Shown in pieces: positions 1-5,580 of a stretch of DNA of 5,580 bases. The notes under the pieces are model-generated. The model worked only from the letters and a program-made list of their open reading frames with translations. It was not told the DNA's origin and ran no database searches. A program made the position numbers and the translations under genes. Source of the stretch: Chloroflexota bacterium (GTDB lineage: Bacteria > Chloroflexota > Dehalococcoidia > UBA2979); the NCBI GenBank assembly GCA_009843585.1, contig VYDC01000036.1:1-5580 (forward strand), written 5' to 3'. Numbering within the stretch: position 1 is the stretch's first letter; each line of letters begins with the position of its first letter.

Positions 1-8
1 CGGGAGGG

Positions 9-1010
<1,002 letters not shown>

Positions 1011-1019
1011 CGGCACCCG

Positions 1020-1026
1020 CCCTCTC
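1020..1026 (-). promoter_or_regulatory. Ribosome binding site of ilvC (GAGAGGG)
   Basis: On the minus strand GAGAGGG precedes the GTG at 1010 by 9 bases and the GTG at 1016 by only 3. The spacing therefore favours the inner GTG as the ilvC start. Confidence 0.6.
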
Positions 1027-1032
1027 GTCGCC

Positions 1033-1614
1033 TCAGTCGCTTGCGAAGGGTAGCTCGCCCTCCGGCAAGCGCCCCGATTCGTGGTGGAAGCGGTGCATCT
1101 CCTCGCTCTCGCCGTTCTGGTCCCCGTAGGCGGTGACCTGCGTCCCGCGCCGCATCGAGACCCGGCCCGTGCGCATCAGCTCCATCACGCCGTAGGAACG
1201 CAGGTTGTCGAGCAGGCCGTTCACGCGGTCGCGCTGGGCCACCGCCTGCAGGATCACGCTCTCGGGCGAGAGGTCCACGGCCTGCGCGCGGAAGACAGAG
1301 GCGATCTCCAGCACCTCGCGGCGGTTCTCCGCGGTGCAGCGCACCTTGATCAGCGCCAGCTCCCGGTTGACCGCCTCGGCGTGCGTCAGGTCCTCCACCT
1401 TGATCACGTCGACGAGCTTGATCAGCTGCTTCTCGACCTGGTCCACGATCCCCTCGTGGCCGTCGACGATGATCGTCATCCGCGAGATGCCGTCCTCGTG
1501 CGTCGTGCCGACCGCGAGCGACTCGATGTTGAAGCCTCGCCGCCGGAAGAGGCTCGCGACGCGGTTCAGGACGCCCGGCCGGTCCTCCACCAGGGCGACA
1601 ACGGTGTGCAGCAT
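1033..1614 (-). CDS. ilvN: Acetolactate synthase small (regulatory) subunit
   Basis: This is the regulatory subunit of acetohydroxyacid synthase. In the family it activates the IlvB catalytic subunit and gives feedback inhibition by valine. The product is 193 aa. An N-terminal ACT domain (about 3-75) has EDRPGVLNRVASLF and RRGFNIESLAVG. A second ALS small-subunit domain (about 82-157) runs from NRELALIKV to RTGRVSMRRG. By alignment from memory with E. coli IlvH, Gly14 and Asn29 of the valine site are present, while position 11 is Asp rather than Asn; Asp is common in the EDRPG version. About 35 residues follow the usual RTGR...RG end, a polar tail with HRFHHES and ELPFASD that I do not recognise. 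The ATG at 1614 was chosen because homology starts there and GAGGTGG sits 9 bases upstream; a longer in-frame reading to 1665 would only overlap ilvB. It lies 4 bases after the ilvB stop, so translational coupling is likely. Confidence 0.97.
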   Translation of the reverse strand: MLHTVVALVEDRPGVLNRVASLFRRRGFNIESLAVGTTHEDGISRMTIIVDGHEGIVDQVEKQLIKLVDVIKVEDLTHAEAVNRELALIKVRCTAENRREVLEIASVFRAQAVDLSPESVILQAVAQRDRVNGLLDNLRSYGVMELMRTGRVSMRRGTQVTAYGDQNGESEEMHRFHHESGRLPEGELPFASD

Positions 1615-1618
1615 CGCC

Positions 1619-3385
1619 TCAGACCACCTCGTCGGCGCTCTCGACGGTTTCGGAGAGCGCGGCACCGGCCGGCACCATCGGCCACACGTTGTCGTCGGCG
1701 GTCACGCGGAAGTCGAGGAGGACCGGTCCCGGGTGCGCATCGGCGTCGCGGATGGCCGCGTCCACCTGTCCGGGCTCCTCGACGCGGATGCCCTTGATGC
1801 CGTAGGCCTCGGCGATCTTCATGAAGTCGGGCTGCGACATCGAGACGGCGACGTAGTTGTCCTTGTAGAAGAGCTCCTGCCACTGCCTGACCATCCCCAG
1901 GTAGCCGTTGTTCATGATCGCGAGCTTCACCGGGGTCTGCTCGTCGACCATGGTGGCGATCTCCTGGAAGGTCATCTGGAAGCCGCCGTCGCCGCAGATC
2001 GACCAGACGCTCGCGTCGGGCCGCGCCACCTGCGCCCCGAGCGCGGCCGGCACCTCGAATCCCATCGTGCCGAGCCCGCCCGAGGTGATGAGCTGTCGGG
2101 GCCGCGAGATGCTCATGTGCTGCGCCACCCACATCTGGTGCTGGCCGACGCCGGTCACGATGACCGCGTCGTCGTCGTGGGCGTGCGCGCGGGCGATCTG
2201 CTGCACCACGTACTGCACCGTGAGCTCGGGCCCCTCCGGGACGGCGAGCGAGTCGGCGTGGGCGCGCGCCAGATCGTCGATCCAGCGCACCCACTCCGGG
2301 TGGCTTGCCCGCTTCACGGCCGCCGTCAGCTGCGGCAACACCTCCTTGACGTCGCCGGTGATCGGCACGGCCGTGTCGATGTTCTTGTTGTGCTCGGCCG
2401 GATCGATGTCCACGTGGATCACCGTCGCCGCCGGGTTGAGATCGGCGAAGCGCCCGAGCGCGCGGTCGTCCATGCGCATGCCGAGTCCGATGATGAGGTC
2501 GGCGTTCGAGGCGGCCATGTTTGCGTGGTAGGAGCCGTGCATCCCCATCATCCCGTAGGAGAGGGCGTGCCGCTGATCGAGGCCGCCGAGGCCGAGCAGC
2601 GTCGTCAGCACCGGGATGCCGGCGCGCTCCGCGAACGCCTGCAGCTCCTCGCTCGACCGCGAGATCACGATGCCGTGCCCGGCCAGGATGATCGGGCGCT
2701 CGGCGGCGTCGATCCGCTCGGCGGCGGCGCGGATCTCCTCCTCGGAGGCGGCACCGGGAACCTGGTAGCCGCGCACATGCACCCTCTCGGGCCAGTGGAA
2801 CTCGGCCTCCTCCAGGAAGACGTCCTTCGGGATGTCGATGTGCACGGGGCCGGGACGCCCCGTCGTCGCGAGGTAGATCGCCTCGGCGAAGGTCGGCGCG
2901 AGATCCTGCGCCCGCATCACCAGGTAGTTGTGCTTGACGGCCGGCATCAGGATCCCGGTCGCGTCGGCCTCCTGGAACCCGTCACGCCCGATCAGGTTGC
3001 GGGCGACGTTGCCGGTGAGGAAGAGCACGGGGACGGAGTCCATCATCGCGTTCTGCACGGCGGTGACGAGATTGGTGGCACCCGGTCCCGACGTGGCGAG
3101 CGCCACGCCGAGCTCGCCGGTCGCGCGGGCGTAGGCATCGGCCGCGTGGCCGCCCCCCTGCTCGTGCCGCACGAGGATGTGCCGCACCTGCGGGTGCGCG
3201 GGCAGACGGTCGTAGAGCGGGAGCACCACGCCCCCGGGGTAGCCGAAGACGGTGGTCGCGCCGGCGTACGTCAGGCACTCGAGGACGATGTCGGCGCCCG
3301 AGAGCCTCCGCCCCTGCGCCGGAGGCGGTGCTGACGGCCGGGCCTGCTGCTCATCGCGGGCGGGCGGCCTCTGGGTCGTGGTCAT
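1619..3385 (-). CDS. ilvB: Acetolactate synthase large (catalytic) subunit
   Basis: This is the ThDP-, Mg2+- and FAD-dependent catalytic subunit of acetohydroxyacid synthase, the first common step of branched-chain amino acid synthesis. The product is 588 aa. The N-terminal Pyr domain (about 27-195) has GYPGG at 48-52, the catalytic Glu75 in VRHEQGGGHAADAYARATG, SGPGATN at 99-105 and GFQEAD at 136-141. The central FAD-type domain (about 215-360) has AGHGIV and GLGMRMDDR. The C-terminal PP domain has GVGQHQMW, SGGLGTMGF and the ThDP motif GDGGFQ (465-470) to MNNG (491-494), followed by LGMVRQWQE with the Trp of the herbicide-site region. Residues 1-26 are a Gln/Pro/Ala-rich lead-in not expected to belong to the fold. 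The reading frame stays open upstream to 3631, but the ATG at 3385 is preceded 5 bases away by GAGGAGA, and homology begins just after it. Small departures from the usual motifs (HEQGGG, GFEVP, DATGILMPAVKHN) spare the catalytic residues. It is the first structural gene of ilvBNC. Confidence 0.97.
   Translation of the reverse strand: MTTTQRPPARDEQQARPSAPPPAQGRRLSGADIVLECLTYAGATTVFGYPGGVVLPLYDRLPAHPQVRHILVRHEQGGGHAADAYARATGELGVALATSGPGATNLVTAVQNAMMDSVPVLFLTGNVARNLIGRDGFQEADATGILMPAVKHNYLVMRAQDLAPTFAEAIYLATTGRPGPVHIDIPKDVFLEEAEFHWPERVHVRGYQVPGAASEEEIRAAAERIDAAERPIILAGHGIVISRSSEELQAFAERAGIPVLTTLLGLGGLDQRHALSYGMMGMHGSYHANMAASNADLIIGLGMRMDDRALGRFADLNPAATVIHVDIDPAEHNKNIDTAVPITGDVKEVLPQLTAAVKRASHPEWVRWIDDLARAHADSLAVPEGPELTVQYVVQQIARAHAHDDDAVIVTGVGQHQMWVAQHMSISRPRQLITSGGLGTMGFEVPAALGAQVARPDASVWSICGDGGFQMTFQEIATMVDEQTPVKLAIMNNGYLGMVRQWQELFYKDNYVAVSMSQPDFMKIAEAYGIKGIRVEEPGQVDAAIRDADAHPGPVLLDFRVTADDNVWPMVPAGAALSETVESADEVV
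1624..1630 (-). promoter_or_regulatory. Ribosome binding site of ilvN (GAGGTGG)
   Basis: GAGGTGG on the minus strand lies within the last codons of ilvB, 9 bases before the ilvN ATG at 1614. It supports the short start over the in-frame extension to 1665. Confidence 0.7.
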
Positions 3386-3390
3386 CTCGC

Positions 3391-3397
3391 TCTCCTC
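3391..3397 (-). promoter_or_regulatory. Ribosome binding site of ilvB (GAGGAGA)
   Basis: GAGGAGA followed by GCGAG and ATG on the minus strand is a strong Shine-Dalgarno at good spacing. It decides the ilvB start at 3385 against upstream in-frame ATGs at 3472 and 3631. Confidence 0.8.
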
Positions 3398-3437
3398 GCG
3401 TCGGGCCGGCCTCGCGATCGGGTCGCTCTCGCCGGGA

Positions 3438-3470
3438 CCGGGGCGGCGGCCCGGATCGTCTCGCCCGGGC
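3438..3470 (-). repeat. Competing inverted repeats close to ilvB, possible terminator
   Basis: GCCCGG (3470-3465) can pair with CCGGGC (3454-3449), with one more G-U pair inside, around an 8-nt loop. CCGGG (3454-3450) can instead pair with CCCGG (3442-3438) around a 7-base loop. The two hairpins share a strand and exclude each other. No T-run follows, so a standard intrinsic terminator is not shown. In GC-rich DNA short helices like these also arise by chance. Confidence 0.3.
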
Positions 3471-3494
3471 ATCTCTCGCTCGGTGGATGGAGGT

Positions 3495-3511
3495 CGCCCG
3501 GCACGCGGGCG
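3495..3511 (-). terminator. Candidate attenuator hairpin (CGCCCG / CGGGCG)
   Basis: On the minus strand CGCCCG, a 5-base loop and CGGGCG form a perfect 6-bp GC hairpin about 33 bases after the leader-peptide stop, roughly where a 3:4 hairpin would fall. It is followed by ACCTCCATCCACC rather than a U-tract. A terminator or pause role is therefore only a suggestion. Confidence 0.3.
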
Positions 3512-3513
3512 GG

Positions 3514-3544
3514 GGGCGGTGGCCGCACCTGGGCCTGGCCGCCC
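3514..3544 (-). repeat. Alternative hairpin after the leader stop codon
   Basis: GGGCGG (3544-3539) can pair with CCGCCC (3519-3514), and inside it GGCC (3535-3532) with GGCC (3524-3521) around a 7-base loop. The outer left strand is also needed for the helix with 3589-3582, so the two structures cannot coexist. This is the position expected of a 2:3 type structure that forms when a ribosome stalls on the Val/Leu codons. Confidence 0.4.
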
Positions 3545-3589
3545 TAGAGCAGTACGAGTACGCGGCGAAGCGCGCCCGGGCGGGCGGCC
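3537..3589 (-). repeat. 8-bp inverted repeat bracketing the Val/Leu codons
   Basis: GGCCGCCC (3589-3582), inside the leader-peptide coding sequence, is exactly complementary to GGGCGGCC (3544-3537), which starts at the last base of the leader TAG. The 37-base loop contains the VLVLL codons. A ribosome translating to the stop would melt this helix and cover both arms; one stalled at the Val/Leu codons would cover the first arm and free the second. This resembles the 1:2 helix of amino-acid attenuators. Confidence 0.5.
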
Positions 3590-3624
3590 GACAGGGAGGA
3601 GCCGGAGATCTCTCGTCGCGCCAT
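3544..3624 (-). CDS. Branched-chain amino acid leader peptide of ilvBNC
   Basis: This is a 26-codon reading frame, ATG at 3624 to TAG at 3544, beginning MARREISG and ending ALRRVLVLL-stop. The last five sense codons are GTA CTC GTA CTG CTC, all valine or leucine. On a quick read I saw no in-frame GTA in the neighbouring genes, so these may be slow codons; I did not count. It lies just downstream of a good promoter and about 158 bases before ilvB, where ilv leader peptides sit in other bacteria. Its only likely job is cis: ribosomes stall on the Val/Leu codons when charged tRNA is short, which changes folding of the leader RNA. No Shine-Dalgarno is seen, and the predicted transcription start lies only about 2-5 bases upstream, so initiation would be leaderless or nearly so. 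The frame extends upstream into the lipoprotein gene, but that part would not be transcribed from this promoter. The main doubt is that short frames with Leu/Val tails also occur by chance. Confidence 0.72.
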   Translation of the reverse strand: MARREISGSSLSAARPGALRRVLVLL

Positions 3625-3633
3625 GGCCCACGC

Positions 3634-3663
3634 AGTATCGGCGCGCCCGCGATCGAGCGTCAA
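3634..3663 (-). promoter_or_regulatory. Promoter of ilvBNC (TTGACG - 18 bp - GATACT)
   Basis: The -35 box TTGACG (3663-3658) matches the housekeeping consensus at 5 of 6 positions. The -10 box GATACT (3639-3634) matches TATAAT at 4 of 6, including the conserved second A and last T. The spacer is 18 bases. Transcription would start near 3628-3624, at or just before the leader ATG. These boxes stand out in otherwise very GC-rich DNA. The -35 box begins 28 bases after the lipoprotein stop codon. Confidence 0.7.
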
Positions 3664-3669
3664 GCCTCG

Positions 3670-3687
3670 GCGGGCGGCTTCGCCCGC
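3670..3687 (-). terminator. Hairpin after the DUF3179 lipoprotein gene
   Basis: GCGGGCG-AAGC-CGCCCGC forms a perfect 7-bp stem with a 4-base loop, 4 bases after the lipoprotein TGA and 6 bases before the ilv -35 box. There is no T-tract. Its place between two transcription units suggests it ends the upstream one, or protects the 3' end of that mRNA. Confidence 0.45.
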
Positions 3688-3691
3688 GTCC

Positions 3692-5272
3692 TCAGTCGCC
3701 GGAGAGCCCGCTCTCGGGCATCGCCGCCGCCCACGCGAACCAGTACGCCGTGCGCGTCGGAACGCTCGCGAGCCGAGCACCGTCGAGCGTCGAGACGAGC
3801 CCCTCTTCGGAGACGAACCAGCGCTGCTCCTCGGAGTCGACGGCGAGGAGTCCCAGCGCGTCGGTCATCACGAGCCGCTCTATGGGCTCCGGGGGCGCGT
3901 GGTAGGCCGCCACGCCGGATCCGGGCCCGCGAGAGAGCAGGACGAGCGAGGCGCCGCCGACGCTGAGCGTCGCGATGCCCGCTTCCTCCGCGCCGGCGAG
4001 CGGGAGCGCGTGCGCGGCGCGGCTCCCGCCGGCCGTGGTCTCGATGCCGAGCACCCGCTCCTTCGGGGGGAGGCGGCCGTCGACGGGCTCGGCCGGGTAG
4101 AGCGGCTCCTCCGAGGCGTCGTCCGCCTCGAGCGCGGCCCGCGGGTCGTAGTCGCGCAGGAAGCCGGTCTCGAGCGACAGCACGCGCGTCGCCGCGTGGG
4201 CCTCCGACCACGCCTCCCAGGTCGCGCGACGCAGCGGGAGGGGGATGAGCCGCTCCCCGGCCTCGTAGGCCGGCCCGGTGAGCGCGCGCCCGCTCACCGG
4301 ATCCCAGAGCGAGCCGCTCTCCTCGTCGGCGAAGAGCATCCGCGAGCGGTAGACGAGCCCCGAGGCGACGAGGCGGCGCTCGCGTCCCGCGACCTCCGTC
4401 TCGAACGCCGCCGCCGAGCCGCAGGGCAGGCAGTGGAGGAGCATCACGCTCCTCCCGCCGACCTGGTCGTGCACCGCGCCGTGCCAGGCGACGATGCGCT
4501 CCGGGTAGGCGCGGGACTCGCCGCCCAGCTGGAGGCCGAAGACGACGTCGTCGCCCTCGAGATAGCGCTCCTCCACCCGGTGGACCGTGGCCGGCTCCTC
4601 CAGCGGGGGGAGACCGCCCAGGCGCACGCTCGTCCACAGCAGCTCCTCGATGCGGGGCTCGTGGGCGCGGCCCCGGGAGAGGGCCGTGGCGAAGCGCGGA
4701 TCGACGATCGAGAGCAGCCGGCCCTTCCATTCCTGGTAGGCCTCGGGGAGCGGCGGCGACTCCCGGGCGACCCAGACCGACCAGCTCCGGGCGTCGGGCA
4801 GCCTCTGACCGGTGAGGGTCTCCAGCGCCTCCTCCACCCAGCGCGCCCAGCCCACCTCCAGCCAGAGCATGTCGACGAGCGGGGCGACGACCCTCGGATC
4901 GCCCGAGAGCCCGAGGTCGGCGATCGCGCGGGCGGAGCCCTCCGTCGGCGGCACGCAGTTCACTGCGCGCCCCGGGTCGTCGTACCAGCAGACGGCGCGC
5001 CGCAGCAGCTCGGCGACGCCCTCCTCGTCGAGCGGCTCGCGCGAGGCGGGCGATGCCGCGGCGGTCGGCGTCGCCTCCGGCGTCGCGGGCGTCGTGGGCG
5101 TGGCCGTGGCGGTTGCGGCCGGCGACGCGGCCGGCGGAGGCGTCGGCGCGGGGGTGACCGGTTGCGCCGTCTCCGGGGGCCGGGTCTCGCCGGCGAGGCA
5201 GCCCGCCGCGCCCAGCGTGAGCGCGGCGACGGCGAGGACGAGCCCGGTGCGGCCGATGGTTCCCGCTCTCAC
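3692..5272 (-). CDS. DUF3179 domain lipoprotein
   Basis: The predicted secreted lipoprotein has 526 aa; its function is unknown. A signal peptide with an Arg-containing n-region and hydrophobic core (LVLAVAALTLGAAGC) puts the lipidated cysteine at Cys25. Residues 30-78 are a Pro/Thr/Ala-rich linker, probably a spacer from the membrane. Residues about 82-170 look HEAT-like (GDPRVVAPLVDMLW, ALETLTGQRLPD, WSVWVA), with Cys95 and Cys106. The DUF3179 domain fills about 220-515: GLQLGGESRAYPERIVAWHGAVHDQVGG, Cys281 and Cys284 in HCLPCGS (commonly YCPLCGS), SGLVYRSRMLFAD, ESGSLWDP, WEAW, RVLSLETGFLRDYDP, PPKERVLGI and a final YWFAWAAAMPES. The GTG at 5272 is the only start placed correctly before the signal peptide, although the frame stays open to the window edge. 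It overlaps the upstream stop as GTGA, with no Shine-Dalgarno seen, so coupled translation is likely. The domain call is firm; no biochemical role is claimed, and a metal or redox role for the CxxC pair would be a guess. Confidence 0.88.
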   Translation of the reverse strand: MRAGTIGRTGLVLAVAALTLGAAGCLAGETRPPETAQPVTPAPTPPPAASPAATATATPTTPATPEATPTAAASPASREPLDEEGVAELLRRAVCWYDDPGRAVNCVPPTEGSARAIADLGLSGDPRVVAPLVDMLWLEVGWARWVEEALETLTGQRLPDARSWSVWVARESPPLPEAYQEWKGRLLSIVDPRFATALSRGRAHEPRIEELLWTSVRLGGLPPLEEPATVHRVEERYLEGDDVVFGLQLGGESRAYPERIVAWHGAVHDQVGGRSVMLLHCLPCGSAAAFETEVAGRERRLVASGLVYRSRMLFADEESGSLWDPVSGRALTGPAYEAGERLIPLPLRRATWEAWSEAHAATRVLSLETGFLRDYDPRAALEADDASEEPLYPAEPVDGRLPPKERVLGIETTAGGSRAAHALPLAGAEEAGIATLSVGGASLVLLSRGPGSGVAAYHAPPEPIERLVMTDALGLLAVDSEEQRWFVSEEGLVSTLDGARLASVPTRTAYWFAWAAAMPESGLSGD

Positions 5273-5580
5273 CGTCCGGCGCTGCGGCGGGCGTCGACCG
5301 CGCGCGCGAGGGCGGCCGTGAGGCGCAGCAGCGGTGGCCCCCACGGGCCGCGCGAGCGCACCAGATCGTCGTAGCCGGCCTCCTCGCAGACGATCTCGCA
5401 GAGGTGCCGCCAGAAGCGGTCGGAGCGACGCATCATCGAGACGGCGGGGGACGGCAGCACGTGGAAGACCTCCATCAGCTGCCGGGAGGTGACGAGCTCC
5501 GGGACGAGCTCCCGGGCGAGCGTCAGCCGGTAGCCGTCCAGATCGGGGACGGCTCCGGAGAGGTAGTCGTCGACGCACGG
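5269..5580 (-). CDS. C-terminal part of a geranylgeranyl-reductase-family FAD oxidoreductase (partial)
   Basis: Only the last 103 codons are in the window; the frame is open at the right edge and ends with TGA at 5271-5269. The visible part is mostly helical, without transmembrane segments: GYRLTLARELVPEL, SRQLMEVFHVLPSP, MMRRSDRFWRHLCEIVCEEAGYDDLV, then GPWGPPLLRL. The pattern 'R-E-L...P...RRSDR-W-R-x-L-C...E..Y.dL' resembles, from memory, the C-terminal tail of geranylgeranyl reductase family flavoproteins, which reduce prenyl chains of lipids or quinones. The FAD-binding domain that would prove this lies outside the window. Its stop overlaps the start of the lipoprotein gene, so the two are probably cotranscribed. 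An internal ATG at 5475 would give a 68-aa product, but the continuous coding pattern upstream makes that start unlikely. Confidence 0.55.
   Translation of the reverse strand, partial: PCVDDYLSGAVPDLDGYRLTLARELVPELVTSRQLMEVFHVLPSPAVSMMRRSDRFWRHLCEIVCEEAGYDDLVRSRGPWGPPLLRLTAALARAVDARRSAGR

Larger units (their letters stand above)
3386..3628 (-). promoter_or_regulatory. ilvBNC mRNA leader, probable attenuator
   Basis: This is the untranslated and leader-peptide region between the predicted transcription start and the ilvB ATG. It holds a Val/Leu-ending leader peptide, then about 158 GC-rich bases with several competing inverted repeats, then the ilvB ribosome binding site. Ribosome-mediated transcription attenuation controls ilv operons in Corynebacterium glutamicum (ilvBNC) and E. 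coli (ilvBN, ilvGMEDA), and the arrangement here has the same logic. I see no clear U-tract after any hairpin. Termination may therefore rely on hairpins alone or on Rho, or control may act on ilvB translation. The attenuator role is inferred from layout; the sequence directly shows only the peptide and the repeats. Confidence 0.65.

Noticed and set aside
1205..3334. Long plus-strand open frame (709 codons) opposite ilvN and ilvB
   Set aside because: It is antisense to two well-recognised enzymes. High GC makes stop codons rare, and the product is Arg/Asp/His/Val-rich low-complexity sequence with no recognisable fold.
1619..3385. Herbicide-resistance change in IlvB (Ala129 where plant enzymes have Pro197)
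   Set aside because: As I recall, enterobacterial isozymes also have Ala or Ser-like residues here, so it looks like natural variation rather than selected resistance.
3386..3544. T-box riboswitch in the ilv leader
   Set aside because: AGGTGCGGCCACCGCC faintly recalls the T-box sequence, but the conserved AGGGTGGNACCGCG is absent and the leader is short, with no visible Stem I. A Val/Leu leader peptide explains the region better.
3386..3631. N-terminal extension of ilvB by 82 codons up to an ATG at 3631
   Set aside because: It would overlap the leader peptide and promoter. The sequence is Arg/Pro/Gly-rich without homology, and a strong Shine-Dalgarno sits just before the ATG at 3385.
5035..5175. 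Repeated GGCGTCG-like DNA resembling a tandem repeat
   Set aside because: It is the coding sequence of the Pro/Thr/Ala-rich linker after the lipobox. There is no fixed period or unit, so it is low-complexity coding DNA rather than a repeat array.
3623..5374. Long plus-strand open frame (583 codons) opposite the lipoprotein gene
   Set aside because: It is antisense to a confident DUF3179 gene. Composition is Arg/Gly/Ala-dominated with poly-Arg/Gly runs mirroring the Ala/Thr/Pro linker DNA, so it is a GC shadow.

Overview
The window comes from a very GC-rich bacterium (about 70% GC by eye). All supported genes lie on the minus strand, so they read from the right edge to the left. Strong wobble GC bias, GTG starts, TGA stops and a lipoprotein with a long Pro/Thr/Ala linker fit a high-GC Chloroflexota lineage (Limnocylindria- or Thermomicrobia-like) or a deep Actinomycetota. 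This placement is inference; no marker gene settles it.

In transcription order the layout is as follows. (1) At 5580-5269 is the C-terminal end of a protein that looks like a geranylgeranyl-reductase-family FAD oxidoreductase, cut by the window edge. (2) At 5272-3692, overlapping it by a GTGA junction, is a secreted lipoprotein with a DUF3179 domain. (3) A compact regulatory region at 3691-3386 holds a hairpin after the lipoprotein gene, a good -35/-10 promoter, a 26-codon leader peptide ending in Val-Leu-Val-Leu-Leu-stop, and a GC-rich untranslated leader with mutually exclusive hairpins. (4) The branched-chain amino acid operon ilvB-ilvN-ilvC follows (3385-9), with gaps of 4 and 22 bases and a recognisable ribosome binding site before each gene.

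IlvB and IlvN form acetohydroxyacid synthase, which makes acetolactate from pyruvate or acetohydroxybutyrate from pyruvate plus 2-ketobutyrate. IlvC reduces and isomerises these products on the way to valine, leucine and isoleucine. The most interesting point is the unannotated leader: its last five sense codons are all Val or Leu, and an 8-bp perfect helix brackets those codons. This is what a ribosome-mediated attenuator should look like. The predicted transcription start lies only a few bases before the leader ATG, so the leader peptide would be translated from an almost leaderless mRNA. No mobile element, CRISPR array, tRNA or rRNA was seen, and no plus-strand gene is supported.
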